A stretch of 55,418 bases of DNA from VRUB01 sp046758085 (GTDB lineage Bacteria; Pseudomonadota; Gammaproteobacteria; Acidiferrobacterales; SPGG2): the NCBI GenBank assembly GCA_046758085.1, contig JBHHZP010000002.1:1-55418 (forward strand), read 5' to 3'. Under the pieces are notes generated by a model. The model searched no databases. It had not been told where the DNA came from and saw nothing but the letters and a program-made list of their open reading frames with translations. Of the stretch, positions 7,936-17,077 are shown in pieces (position 1 is the first letter of the stretch; each line of letters begins with the position of its first letter). The position numbers and the translations under genes are program-made.

Positions 7936-9051
7936 ATGAAATTCCAACTCCTGAGCACAGACCAAAGCGCGCGGCGCGGACGCATGAGCTTTGCCCGCGG
8001 TACGGTTGAGACACCCGCGTTCATACCCGTTGGCACCTACGGCACGGTCAAGGCGATGACCCCCGAGGAGCTGCGTACCATCGGCAGCGAGATGATTCTG
8101 GGTAATACGTTTCATCTGATGCTGCGCCCGGGGATGGACGTTATCGGCGCGCATGGCGGGTTGCACCGATTCATGAGTTGGGATGGGCCACTGTTGACCG
8201 ATTCCGGCGGATTCCAGGTGTGGAGCCTGGGCAAGCTGCGCAAGATCAGTGAACGTGGCGTGCATTTTCGTTCGCCCGTGGACGGCGAGGCGGTTTTCCT
8301 GGGCCCGGCGGAGGCCATGGAGATACAGCATGCGCTCGGTGCCGACGTGCTGATGGTGTTCGACGAGTGCACGCCTTATCCGGCCAGCGAAGCGCTGGCG
8401 CGCCAGTCAATGGAGCTGTCATTACGCTGGGCGGAGCTAAGCAGGCGCGTACACGAGGGACATGCGGGGGCCCTTTTCGGCATTGTGCAGGGTGGCGTGT
8501 ACGATCATCTGCGGGATATCTCTCTGACCGGTCTCCTGCAGATTGGCTTCGAAGGCTATGCCGTGGGCGGTCTGTCAGTGGGCGAGCCCAAGGAGGAGAT
8601 GTTTGGTGTGCTCTCGCACCTGGGACCCCGGATGCCGGTAGACAAACCGCGTTATCTCATGGGGACCGGGACCCCCGAGGACCTGGTCGAGGCGGTGCGC
8701 CGCGGCATGGACATGTTCGACTGCGTGCTGCCCACACGCAACGCGCGCAACGGCTGGCTGTTTACGCACGCCGGGGTGCTCAAGCTTCGAAATCGTCGTT
8801 ACGCCATGGATACCGGCCCGGCGGACCCACACTGTCGGTGTTATGCGTGCCAGAATTATAGCCGTGCCTACTTGCGACACCTCGAAAGCCAGAATGAGAT
8901 TCTCGGGGCACGGCTGGCAACGATCCACAATCTTTCATACTACCAGGAGCTGATGCGAGACCTGCGTGCCGCCATCGACGGAAAAAGGCTGGATGATTTC
9001 GTCGATAAGTTTTATCGTATGCGCGGCCAGAGCGTGCCGCAACTGGTTTGA
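7936..9051 (+). CDS. tgt: tRNA-guanine transglycosylase
   Basis: Tgt exchanges guanine-34 for preQ1 in tRNAs with GUN anticodons. The 371-residue protein has the conserved VGTYGTVKAMTPEEL, the catalytic region DSGGFQVWSL, GGLSVGEPKEEM, the nucleophile region PTRNARNG and the zinc site CRCYACQNYSRAYLRHL. The frame stays open 21 codons further upstream, but ATG 7936 gives the family N-terminus MKFQLLSTD. No ribosome binding site is evident because the leader is a heptamer array. The order queA-tgt-yajC-secD-secF is classical. Confidence 0.96.
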   Translation: MKFQLLSTDQSARRGRMSFARGTVETPAFIPVGTYGTVKAMTPEELRTIGSEMILGNTFHLMLRPGMDVIGAHGGLHRFMSWDGPLLTDSGGFQVWSLGKLRKISERGVHFRSPVDGEAVFLGPAEAMEIQHALGADVLMVFDECTPYPASEALARQSMELSLRWAELSRRVHEGHAGALFGIVQGGVYDHLRDISLTGLLQIGFEGYAVGGLSVGEPKEEMFGVLSHLGPRMPVDKPRYLMGTGTPEDLVEAVRRGMDMFDCVLPTRNARNGWLFTHAGVLKLRNRRYAMDTGPADPHCRCYACQNYSRAYLRHLESQNEILGARLATIHNLSYYQELMRDLRAAIDGKRLDDFVDKFYRMRGQSVPQLV

Positions 9052-9108
9052 GGACGCGTCGCTCACGATTAGCCACACAATGTCATCGAAAATCTGAAAG
9101 GAAATGTC

Positions 9109-9447
9109 ATGAATCTATTGCTATCTGAAGCCTGGGCGCAGGGTGCCGGCGGCGCCGGCGGAGGGCCCGGCTTTGGCCTGTTGTTCTGGATGGTGCTGTT
9201 TTTCGCCATCTTCTACTTTATGGCCATTCGTCCGCAGCAAAAGCGCGCGAAGGAGCATAAGTCCATGATTGCGGCGCTATCGAAGGGTGACGAGGTCGTG
9301 ACAAACGGCGGCACACTGGGACGGGTTACGCACGTGGGCGAGCAATTCCTGACTCTGGAGGTCGCCGAAGGTGTCTCCATAAAAGTGCAGAAGGGCTCTA
9401 TCGCCGCGATCATGCCGAAAGGCACGATCAAATCTACCTCGTCGTAA
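9109..9447 (+). CDS. yajC: Sec translocase accessory subunit YajC
   Basis: A 112-residue protein with one transmembrane segment (about residues 22-42, GLLFWMVLFFAIFYFMAIRP). The family signature RPQQKRAKEHKSMIAALSKGDEVVTNGG follows, then a small beta-rich cytoplasmic domain. YajC associates with SecDF in the inner membrane. A good ribosome binding site (AAAGGAA) lies just before the ATG. The Gly-rich N-terminus GAGGAGGGPGFG is typical of the family. Confidence 0.95.
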   Translation: MNLLLSEAWAQGAGGAGGGPGFGLLFWMVLFFAIFYFMAIRPQQKRAKEHKSMIAALSKGDEVVTNGGTLGRVTHVGEQFLTLEVAEGVSIKVQKGSIAAIMPKGTIKSTSS

Positions 9448-9601
9448 CACCGGCTCCGGATACACGCGCGATCGTGGTCGTTGCGAGAACGGTGCACTTG
9501 CCGTGACCGGTGACACGCATGATTGACTGGAATCTCAATGCAAAGGTACGGATTGTTGTGAAAGATTGGTTTTTCAAAAGCGAAAGCCGGGCGCAGTCCC
9601 T

Positions 9602-11482
9602 ATGAACCGGTATCCGCTGTGGAAGAATTTGTTGATCCTCGCCGTTTTGGTGGGCGGATTGATCTATGCGCTGCCCAATTTCTATGGTGAAGATCCCGCT
9701 ATTCAGATCTCCTCGTCGCGGCAAAGGGTCGATGTTGCAACGCTTACCCGGGTCGAGGAAAGCCTGCACAAAGCCGGTGTGCGCTTTACCTCATCCGAGC
9801 TCGACGAGCAGGGCGCAAAGATCCGTTTTGCCGATACCGACACCCAACTGAAGGCGCGGGATCTGGTGCATAAGCTACTTGGGGACACGTATACAGTCGC
9901 GCTTAACTTATTGCCCGCGACGCCAGACTTCCTGGCCGCGCTCGGTGCCAAGCCCATGTACCTGGGACTGGATCTGCGCGGCGGCGTTCATTTTCTGATG
10001 CAAATGGATATGGATGCGGTAATAAAGAAAGAGGAGGAGAGCCTGGTTGGGGGGTTGAAAGGAGTCTTGCGCGAAAGCCGGGTGCGTTATCTAACCGTAA
10101 GGCGCCGGGATCAGGGCGGTCTGGAAATGCGCTTTCGCAGCGTCGCCGACCGCGATAAAGCGCGCGCGAGCATTGTTGGCGAGCTGCCGGAGCTTAAGCT
10201 CACCGACGTAGACCGTGCCGAGGGGCCTGTGATTATCGCGAAATTAAACGAGCAAACGCTGCGCCAGCGGAATGAAGCGGCGCTCGAGCAGAACATGACC
10301 TCGCTGCGCAATCGCGTCAACGAGCTCGGGGTAGCAGAGCCGATCATCCAGCAACAGGGCGCCTCGCGCATTGTCGTGCAGTTACCGGGTGTGCAGGACA
10401 CCGCGGAGGCCAAGCGCATACTGGGACGAACCGCAACCCTGGAAATCAGGATGGTGGACGAAGAGAATGACGTGGCCAGCGCCGTCGCCGGTCGGGTGCC
10501 ACCGGGTTCCAGGCTCTATCGAACCCGCGAGGGTGGCCGTATCCTGTTGAAGAAACGATTGGTCTACTCCGGCGATAACATCGTCGATGCCTCCCCCAAT
10601 TTTGACAGTCGCACCAACGAGCCCATTGTCTCCATCACCCTGGACGCTCGCGGGGCCGCCATCAATCAGCGGGTGACCGGAAAAAACGTAGGCAAGCGTA
10701 TGGGTGTGGTCTATGTCGAAGTACGCTCGGAGATCAAACGCGACAAGAACGGCGATCCCGTGCTGGATGAAAACGGTGAACCCGTGCGGGTCAAGCGGCG
10801 ATTCGAGGAGGTCATTACTGCGCCCGTGATCAGGTCGCAGCTCGGAAAACGCTTCCAGATCGAGGGCGCATTTACCGTCGAGGAGGCCAACGAGCTTGCA
10901 TTGTTGTTGCGCGCCGGCGCACTGGCGGCACCGATCGAAATCGTCGAAGAGCGCACGGTCGGTCCCAGCCTCGGACACGACAACATCCGGCAAGGCTTCC
11001 AGGCGATCGCGGTCGGTTTTGTTGCGGTGTTGATATTCATGGTGGTGTACTACCGTGCCTTCGGGGCCATAGCCGATCTGGCGCTGGCGTTTAACCTGGT
11101 GCTGATCGTGGCCATCTTGTCGTTGTTTCAGGCCACACTAACGCTCCCCGGCGTGGCCGGAATCCTGTTGACTGTCGGTATGGCGGTCGACGCGAATGTG
11201 CTGATCTTCGAGCGTATCCGCGAGGAGCTGCGTGCCGGCAATACGCCGCAGGCGAGCATCCACGCAGGCTATGAAAAGGCCTTGGGCACCATTGCTGACG
11301 CCAACATCACCACCTTGATAGCTGCGGTAATGCTCTTTAATTTCGGCACCGGGCCGATCAAAGGATTCGCCATTACGTTAAGCATCGGTATCCTGTCGTC
11401 CATGTTTACCGCCATCCTCGGTTCACGGGCGCTGGCCAATCTCATATTCGGCGGGCGACGTTTGCGCACGTTGCCTGTCTAG
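9602..11482 (+). CDS. secD: Protein translocase subunit SecD
   Basis: SecD works with SecF to pull secreted proteins across the inner membrane using the proton gradient. The 626-residue protein has one N-terminal TM (residues 8-26), a large periplasmic region with the signature LGLDLRGGVHFL, and five C-terminal TM segments from about residue 460 with VGMAVDANVLIFERIREEL. ATG 9602 (MNRYPLWKN) is chosen over an upstream TTG because it gives the usual SecD N-terminus. It is followed by secF after 12 bp. Confidence 0.96.
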   Translation: MNRYPLWKNLLILAVLVGGLIYALPNFYGEDPAIQISSSRQRVDVATLTRVEESLHKAGVRFTSSELDEQGAKIRFADTDTQLKARDLVHKLLGDTYTVALNLLPATPDFLAALGAKPMYLGLDLRGGVHFLMQMDMDAVIKKEEESLVGGLKGVLRESRVRYLTVRRRDQGGLEMRFRSVADRDKARASIVGELPELKLTDVDRAEGPVIIAKLNEQTLRQRNEAALEQNMTSLRNRVNELGVAEPIIQQQGASRIVVQLPGVQDTAEAKRILGRTATLEIRMVDEENDVASAVAGRVPPGSRLYRTREGGRILLKKRLVYSGDNIVDASPNFDSRTNEPIVSITLDARGAAINQRVTGKNVGKRMGVVYVEVRSEIKRDKNGDPVLDENGEPVRVKRRFEEVITAPVIRSQLGKRFQIEGAFTVEEANELALLLRAGALAAPIEIVEERTVGPSLGHDNIRQGFQAIAVGFVAVLIFMVVYYRAFGAIADLALAFNLVLIVAILSLFQATLTLPGVAGILLTVGMAVDANVLIFERIREELRAGNTPQASIHAGYEKALGTIADANITTLIAAVMLFNFGTGPIKGFAITLSIGILSSMFTAILGSRALANLIFGGRRLRTLPV

Positions 11483-11494
11483 GAGAGCAGAGGC

Positions 11495-12499
11495 TTGAGT
11501 TATTTCACGCAGACAAAGATTGATTTTATCGGCACCCGCAAGCTGCCGATGGCTGTGTCGGCATTGTTGATCATCGGCACCTTCGTGGCCCTGTTCACGC
11601 GCGGCCTGAACTTCGGTCTGGATTTTACCGGCGGTACGCTGGTCGAGCTGAGCTACGCAGACCCAGTAGAGGTCTCCGATGTGCGGCAGGAGCTGGCGCA
11701 AGGCGGCTTTTCCGATGCGGTGGTCCAGCATTTTGGTAATGCACGTGACGTGATGGTGCGCATACCCTTGAAAAAAGACAAAGCAAGCGCTGCCATCAGT
11801 GAGGAGGTAGTGTCGGTCCTGAGAAAGGCGCGCAACGAGATCGGTGTGGAGAGTCAGCCGGGCAAGGCGCAAAGATGTTCCGCAGGCCCCAATAGGTCCA
11901 TCGTGGACTGTCAGGTGCAGGTGCGGCGCGTCGAGTTCGTCGGCCCGCAGGTCGGCGAGGAGCTTGTGGAGAAAGGGGGGCTGGCGCTGATCTACACCCT
12001 CATCGCCATTCTGGTCTATGTGCTGTTCCGGTTTGAATGGCGCTTTGCTGTCGGCTCGATCGTTGCCGTGGCGCACGATGTCTTGATCACCTTCGGATTC
12101 TTCTCCATTACACAGATGGAGTTCTCGCTGTCCGTGCTGGCGGCCATCCTCGCCGTGCTTGGCTACTCCCTCAACGACACGATCGTCGTTTTTGATCGGA
12201 TCCGTGAGAACTTCCGGCGAATGCGCAAGGCAAACGTGGTAGACACGATGAACGCGTCGATCAACCAGACTATCTCGCGCACCATCATCACCTCCGGCAC
12301 CACGATGCTGACGGTGCTGGCCTTGTTTTTCCTCGGTGGCGAGATTATGCGTGGATTCTCGACAGCCTTGATCGTGGGGATTGTCGTCGGAACCTACTCC
12401 TCTATCTATATCGCCACGCCGACCGTGCTGGCGCTCGGAATCTCACGGGAAGACTTGCTGCCGGTAAAGAAGGAAGGTGCCGAGCCGACTCGGCCCTGA
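11495..12499 (+). CDS. secF: Protein translocase subunit SecF
   Basis: The 334-residue partner of SecD shows the signature FGLDFTGGTLVEL after the first TM and GYSLNDTIVVFDRIREN in the C-terminal membrane domain. The start is a TTG at 11495 preceded by AGGAG at normal spacing. Before the conserved VEFVGPQVGEEL segment there is a short Cys-containing stretch (QRCSAGPNRSIVDCQ) that I do not recall from E. coli SecF; two periplasmic cysteines could form a disulfide. Confidence 0.95.
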   Translation: MSYFTQTKIDFIGTRKLPMAVSALLIIGTFVALFTRGLNFGLDFTGGTLVELSYADPVEVSDVRQELAQGGFSDAVVQHFGNARDVMVRIPLKKDKASAAISEEVVSVLRKARNEIGVESQPGKAQRCSAGPNRSIVDCQVQVRRVEFVGPQVGEELVEKGGLALIYTLIAILVYVLFRFEWRFAVGSIVAVAHDVLITFGFFSITQMEFSLSVLAAILAVLGYSLNDTIVVFDRIRENFRRMRKANVVDTMNASINQTISRTIITSGTTMLTVLALFFLGGEIMRGFSTALIVGIVVGTYSSIYIATPTVLALGISREDLLPVKKEGAEPTRP

Positions 12500-12655
12500 T
12501 CCCCCTCTGGCGGACTTACCGCCGCAAGGTTGAGCGGGCAGTGCGCGCCCGCGTAGCACACTTCGGGCCATATTCTCCAGGCACGCCGACCACTGATCCT
12601 CGAAATTCGTTACTTTGTCGGTCGGGCCGAGAGCCGGCAAAACCGGGCCGCACGC

Positions 12656-12677
12656 GTCGACTATACGTCGACTATAC
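12656..12677 (+). repeat. Perfect 11-bp tandem duplication in the promoter region
   Basis: GTCGACTATAC occurs twice in immediate succession. The second copy continues into TATACT (12673-12678), a possible -10 box 44 bp upstream of the gene starting at 12722. The 11-bp period is close to one helical turn, so two regulator subunits could bind the same face. No good -35 is visible. Confidence 0.5.
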
Positions 12678-12721
12678 TTAACGCCGACAAGAACGGCATT
12701 GCCTCAACCTTGGGGGTAAGT

Positions 12722-14191
12722 ATGACTGGTGATTGGTGGATGATCTGGCCAGGCAACGCGGCGTTGTCTGTCCTGCTGCTTTATATTGGCGCTTTGCTCT
12801 TTCTCTATCCGGCGCGACGGCCTCTGCATGGGGTTATTCGCTCCACGACCCGCGCCATCAGCGGCCCGTTACGCCTGGGCGCACGCTGGCTGATGTCGAC
12901 AGCGGAGGAGCTGCGCGCTCGCAACAAGGTGGTACTGTTGTCCCACGGGAAAGAGGAGATCACGCAGGGAATCGAGCGTGAGTTCGAACGTGTGACGGCG
13001 GTGGTTCAGCGCGATCTGCATGATTATCCGGTGCTGCAACGCAAGCTCATGGGCGAGATTACGCGCATCGAGGAAGACTACCAAAAATGCGGAGAGGTAC
13101 CGCCGACGCCCCCAGAATGGACCAAGGCAGTGGCCGCCGTTGCCAAGATCGCGCCAACCGCCGACGGATTGGTGCAAAAGATCCTCGGCGACATCGGCCA
13201 TTCCATCGAGAAAATTCAGGAAAGGGCCATCGTCGAGTACCGCAAGTCCTATGAGGAGCGGCATAAAATTCTGAAAGGGTTTATGCCGTTCTGGCGCTCG
13301 CTTAACCAGACGCTTACCCAGGTGGACCGCAATCTGACGGGCCTGCAGGAAAGCGCATCGAGAATCGACGCGCAGATGGAAAAGTACGAGCAGATCACTG
13401 CGAGCTCGGAGAAGGCTGAGCACGCATTGACCTCCTCGGCGACGACACAGTTCGTAATTGCAAGTGTGGTGCTGGCGATTGCCTTCGGTGGTGCCTTCGT
13501 CAATTACAAGCTGATCGCCCTGCCGATGTCGGCGATGGTCGCCAACGACTTCATCACTGACACCTTGCGGGCGTCGGATATCGCCGCGTTGGTGATCATC
13601 TTCGTCGAGGCAAGCATGGGGTTGTTCCTGATGGAATCGTTGCGTATTACGCACTTGTTTCCTCGTATCAATAACTTGCAGGACAAGATGCGCCGGCGAT
13701 TCATGTGGGTCGCGTTTTCGATCCTGCTCACACTTGCATTCGTCGAGGTCGCGCTCGCCGTGCTGCGTGATGTGATTGTAGCCGCCGGCATAGAGCTGAC
13801 ACGCGATCTTGCCGGGGCGGACGCGGCCGCGGCAGAGGCAGGGATGGTCGAGAAGATCCCTACCGTCGGGCAGATGATTCTCGGTTTTATTCTGCCGTTC
13901 GCGCTGGTCTTCGTGGCGATACCGCTGGAGTACTTTATCAACTCTGCGCGTACGGTTGTGGGCGTGGCGATCGTACTAGCCATTCGCGCCCTGGCGTTTG
14001 CACTGCGGGTGGCGGGTAATATCGTCAAGCAACTCGGTAACCTGCTGGTCAACCTCTACGATGTGCTGATATTCGTGCCGCTGTTGATCGAGCGATTTAT
14101 CAGATCCATGCGCGGGGGGCAGGAAAACGTGAACTTCGCGCATTCCGGCGAGATCACTTCTTTTCCCGCAAAGGGCAGAGCAAGCGCTTGA
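12722..14191 (+). CDS. Uncharacterised coiled-coil membrane protein paired with a VWA lipoprotein
   Basis: The 489-residue product has one N-terminal TM (about 8-28) and a long, charged, probably coiled-coil region (about 55-235). About six C-terminal TM segments follow, including TQFVIASVVLAIAFGGAFVN, IAALVIIFVEASMGLFL, FSILLTLAFVEVALAVL and GQMILGFILPFALVFVAIPL. I recognise no family signature. ATG 12722 is preceded by GGGGGTAA, a plausible ribosome binding site. The VWA lipoprotein follows after 31 bp, so the two are probably cotranscribed and act at the same membrane. The coiled coil would be cytoplasmic or periplasmic depending on an unresolved topology. Confidence 0.75.
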   Translation: MTGDWWMIWPGNAALSVLLLYIGALLFLYPARRPLHGVIRSTTRAISGPLRLGARWLMSTAEELRARNKVVLLSHGKEEITQGIEREFERVTAVVQRDLHDYPVLQRKLMGEITRIEEDYQKCGEVPPTPPEWTKAVAAVAKIAPTADGLVQKILGDIGHSIEKIQERAIVEYRKSYEERHKILKGFMPFWRSLNQTLTQVDRNLTGLQESASRIDAQMEKYEQITASSEKAEHALTSSATTQFVIASVVLAIAFGGAFVNYKLIALPMSAMVANDFITDTLRASDIAALVIIFVEASMGLFLMESLRITHLFPRINNLQDKMRRRFMWVAFSILLTLAFVEVALAVLRDVIVAAGIELTRDLAGADAAAAEAGMVEKIPTVGQMILGFILPFALVFVAIPLEYFINSARTVVGVAIVLAIRALAFALRVAGNIVKQLGNLLVNLYDVLIFVPLLIERFIRSMRGGQENVNFAHSGEITSFPAKGRASA

Positions 14192-14222
14192 TGGGGCGCC
14201 AAACGACGGAGGACATATGATC

Positions 14223-14897
14223 ATGAAACGCATGCTATCTACGGCACTTGTCGTCACGCTGGGGCTGGCGCTGTTGGCGTCATGCTCAAGCGGTGGGCCG
14301 CCGAAAAACCGGACCCACGGCGTGTACATGCTGATCGATACATCGGGCACCTATGCAGGAGAACTGGACAAGGCGCTCGCCGTGATCAATTATCTCCTGG
14401 GCACGATGAACCCGGGCGATGTGCTGGCGGTCGCCAAGGTCAGCAGCCGCAGTTTCAGTGAAAAAGACATCATTGCCAAGGCGACCTTCACCAGCGACCC
14501 GGTGCGTGCCAATCAGCAAAAGCGCGCCTTCCGGGACAAGATCGACAAGTTCGCCAAAACTATGAAACGCGGCAGCGCTTACACCGACATCACCGGCGGC
14601 ATTATCCAGGCCGCGGAGTTCCTGAATGAGGCCAATCCGGGCCAGAAGACCGTCCTGATCTTCTCCGACATGCAGGAAGAGCTTGGTAAGAGCACGGTTC
14701 GGGATTTTCCGATCGAGCTAAGCGGGATCCGCTTCGTGGCGCTCAACGTGACCAAGCTGCGCACCGACAACGTTGACCCGCGCCGTTACATGGGCCGGCT
14801 CGAGTGGTGGCAGAAACGGGTGACCAACGCCGGCGCCGCGGACTGGCGCGTGGTGAACGATCTCGAGCACCTCGAGCGCATATTTGACAGAAGCTAG
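14223..14897 (+). CDS. Lipoprotein with von Willebrand factor A domain
   Basis: The 224-residue protein has a lipoprotein signal with lipobox LLASC (lipid-modified Cys 21), then a VWA-like fold. The metal-site motif is DTSGT (Asp 39, Ser 41, Thr 43), a conservative variant of DxSxS. AYTDITGGI supplies a candidate MIDAS Thr and LIFSDMQEE the MIDAS Asp. GGAGGA at 14208-14213 lies 9 nt before ATG 14223 but only 3 nt before ATG 14217, so 14223 is chosen. VWA domains bind proteins through the metal; the ligand here is unknown. The upstream membrane protein is the obvious candidate partner. Confidence 0.82.
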   Translation: MKRMLSTALVVTLGLALLASCSSGGPPKNRTHGVYMLIDTSGTYAGELDKALAVINYLLGTMNPGDVLAVAKVSSRSFSEKDIIAKATFTSDPVRANQQKRAFRDKIDKFAKTMKRGSAYTDITGGIIQAAEFLNEANPGQKTVLIFSDMQEELGKSTVRDFPIELSGIRFVALNVTKLRTDNVDPRRYMGRLEWWQKRVTNAGAADWRVVNDLEHLERIFDRS

Positions 14898-15204
14898 AGC
14901 GCCCGTCGAATAACCCCTTTCCTGGCCGCTGGTGCGCCTCTACGGGCGGTTTCGCGGCGTACATGGTCCCCAATAACCGTAGCGTGGCCAACGGCGGCCT
15001 CGCGTGAGCAATTCGCGAGTACCCCCTAAAAAGCCCGCGGCGCCTGCCGGCTGGCTGGCGCCCGAGAAAAGGGCGGAGACCGGGGTGTGCATCGAGCAGG
15101 CAATCCCGGGCGAAATCGTTTATCCTACGCCGCGTTTGCGCACCCCGCGTCCGCCGCGATACGGGCGCATTGCACCAGTTAACCGACCGGGACCACCGCC
15201 TCCG
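14898..15204 (+). other. Leader region upstream of glyA, nothing recognised
   Basis: This 307-bp stretch lies between the VWA lipoprotein and glyA. An in-frame Pro/Arg-rich extension of glyA is open from about 15004, but it does not resemble SHMT. I looked for a glycine or SAM-type riboswitch and saw no match to their conserved cores. Confidence 0.4.
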
Positions 15205-16458
15205 ATGTTTAGCAAAGACATGATCATCGCCGGGTTCGACGATGAGCTGGCTGCGGCGATCGACAGTGAGCAGCGCCGCCAGGAGCAGCAAATCGAGCTC
15301 ATCGCATCTGAAAACTTCACCAGCCCGCGTGTGCTGGCAGCCCAGGGCTCGGTGCTTACCAACAAGTATGCCGAGGGCTACCCCGGGCGGCGCTACTACG
15401 GTGGCTGCCAATTTGTGGACATCGCCGAGCAATTCGCCATCGACCGCGCCAGGCAGCTTTTCGGCGCCGATTACGCGAATGTCCAGCCCCATTCGGGCTC
15501 CCAGGCGAACGTCGCGGCCTACATGGCGCTGCTGCAGCCTGGCGAGACCCTTCTCGGGATGAGCCTTGCCGACGGCGGTCATTTGACGCACGGGGCCAAG
15601 GTCAATTTCTCCGGCAGACTGTTTAATGCCATCCAGTACGGATTGAACCCCGACACGCAAGAGATTGACTATGATCAGCTAGAGCAGCTGGCCGTGGAGC
15701 ACAAGCCGAAAATGATCATCGGTGGCTTCAGCGCATACTCGCGCATCGTTGACTGGCAGCGTTGCCGCGACATCGCCGATCGGGTGGGGGCCTATCTTTT
15801 AGTCGATATGGCTCATGTCGCCGGCCTGGTTGCAGCTGGCCTATATCCCAATCCGGTGCCGATCGCCGATGTCACCACGTCCACTACCCACAAGACGCTA
15901 CGCGGTCCGCGGGGAGGCTTGATTCTCGCCAAGCGCAATCCCGAGATCGAAAAGAAACTGGATTCGATGGTCTTTCCAGGCACCCAGGGCGGTCCGCTGA
16001 TGCATGTAATCGCGGCCAAGGCGGTTGCCTTCCTGGAGGCGTTGCAGCCCGAGTTCAAGGCGTACCAGCAGCAGGTCCTGGACAATGCACGCGCCATGGC
16101 CGCCACGATAATAGAGCGCGGCTACAAGATCGTCTCTGGTGGAACGGATAATCACCTGTTTCTGGTGGACCTGATCGGCAAGGGCATTACTGGCAAGGAT
16201 GCAGAGGCGGCACTCGGGGAGGCCAACATCACCGTGAACAAAAACGCTGTTCCCAGTGATCCGCAGAAACCGTTTGTGACGAGTGGTATACGTGTCGGCA
16301 CACCGGCGATCACCACGCGCGGCTTCGGGATCAGGGAGAGCAGCCGGCTCGCCGTGTGGATCTGCGACATCCTGGACAATCTGGATGACGTATCCGTGCG
16401 TGCGACGGTCAAGCGCGATGTTCTCGAGCTTTGTCGCAACTTTCCGGTGTACTCGTGA
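15205..16458 (+). CDS. glyA: Serine hydroxymethyltransferase
   Basis: GlyA interconverts serine and glycine using PLP and tetrahydrofolate, supplying one-carbon units. The 417-residue protein shows QIELIASENFTSP, KYAEGYPGRRYYGG, the PLP-site TTTHKTLRGPRGG (Schiff-base Lys) and SGIRVGTPAITTRG. ATG 15205 gives the standard length and N-terminus; the open frame upstream adds 67 proline-rich residues that look untranslated. It heads the glyA-nrdR-rib-nusB-thiL-pgpA cluster common in gammaproteobacteria. Confidence 0.96.
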   Translation: MFSKDMIIAGFDDELAAAIDSEQRRQEQQIELIASENFTSPRVLAAQGSVLTNKYAEGYPGRRYYGGCQFVDIAEQFAIDRARQLFGADYANVQPHSGSQANVAAYMALLQPGETLLGMSLADGGHLTHGAKVNFSGRLFNAIQYGLNPDTQEIDYDQLEQLAVEHKPKMIIGGFSAYSRIVDWQRCRDIADRVGAYLLVDMAHVAGLVAAGLYPNPVPIADVTTSTTHKTLRGPRGGLILAKRNPEIEKKLDSMVFPGTQGGPLMHVIAAKAVAFLEALQPEFKAYQQQVLDNARAMAATIIERGYKIVSGGTDNHLFLVDLIGKGITGKDAEAALGEANITVNKNAVPSDPQKPFVTSGIRVGTPAITTRGFGIRESSRLAVWICDILDNLDDVSVRATVKRDVLELCRNFPVYS

Positions 16459-16498
16459 GTCGGAGGTGGTAAGCCGCAAGCGCTGATTCGCGGCCTTT

Positions 16499-16561
16499 AC
16501 GTTTACGATTCACGATGTACGATTTAGGATTCAGGTATCACGACTCAAGGTTCACGACTGG
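16499..16561 (+). repeat. Nine-unit heptamer array abutting the nrdR start codon
   Basis: Nine exact 7-nt periods without an indel end immediately before the nrdR ATG at 16562. The consensus is CGATTCA, with most units ending in CA or TA. No ribosome binding site is visible. The stretch 16456-16498 between the glyA stop and the array carries a fragment (TGAGTCG) complementary to one of the units. Confidence 0.85.
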
Positions 16562-17077
16562 ATGCGATGCCCTTTCTGTTCCGCTGAGGATACCCGCGTA
16601 GTGGATTCGCGCTTGGCCGATGAGGGCGATTCTGTGCGCCGCCGTCGCGAATGTAACTCCTGTCGCGAGCGGTTTACGACCTATGAGCGCGCCGAGCTGC
16701 GTTTGCCGCAGATTATCAAGTCTGACGGGCGGCGGGAGCCGTTTCGCGAGGACAAGCTGCGCAGTGGCATGAGTCGAGCACTGGAAAAGCGCCCCGTCGA
16801 GTCAGAGGCGGTCGAGCATGTGATCGGCCGTATCCGCCACAAGCTGCTTGCGAGTGGCGAGCGCGAGGTAGGCTCCCGGGCTGTCGGGGAATGGATGATG
16901 GAGGAACTCAAGGAGCTCGACGCCGTTGCCTATGTACGATTTGCCTCGGTGTATCGCAGCTTTGAAGATCTGAACGCCTTCAGCGAGGAGGTGGAGCGCC
17001 TGCAGAATGAGCCCAGTGCCGAGGTGCGCCGTAGGCAGCTGAAGCTTCTCCCCGACAGCAGCGACAAGGATGACTGA
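16562..17077 (+). CDS. nrdR: Transcriptional repressor NrdR
   Basis: NrdR is a Zn-ribbon/ATP-cone repressor that senses ATP/dATP and controls ribonucleotide reductase genes. The zinc ribbon is formed by CPFC at the N-terminus and CNSC near residue 31, followed by RERFTTYER. The ATP-cone spans about 48-140 (IIKSDGRREPFREDKLRSG). The 171-residue length fits. It is followed by ribD with an 8-nt overlap. The start lies directly after the heptamer array. Confidence 0.96.
   Translation: MRCPFCSAEDTRVVDSRLADEGDSVRRRRECNSCRERFTTYERAELRLPQIIKSDGRREPFREDKLRSGMSRALEKRPVESEAVEHVIGRIRHKLLASGEREVGSRAVGEWMMEELKELDAVAYVRFASVYRSFEDLNAFSEEVERLQNEPSAEVRRRQLKLLPDSSDKDD

Noticed and set aside
15004..15204. N-terminal extension of glyA by 67 codons
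   Set aside because: It is Pro/Arg-rich and unlike any SHMT; ATG 15205 gives the family length and N-terminus.
16499..16561. Heptamer array as a CRISPR
   Set aside because: Units are 7 nt without spacers, and no cas genes are present.
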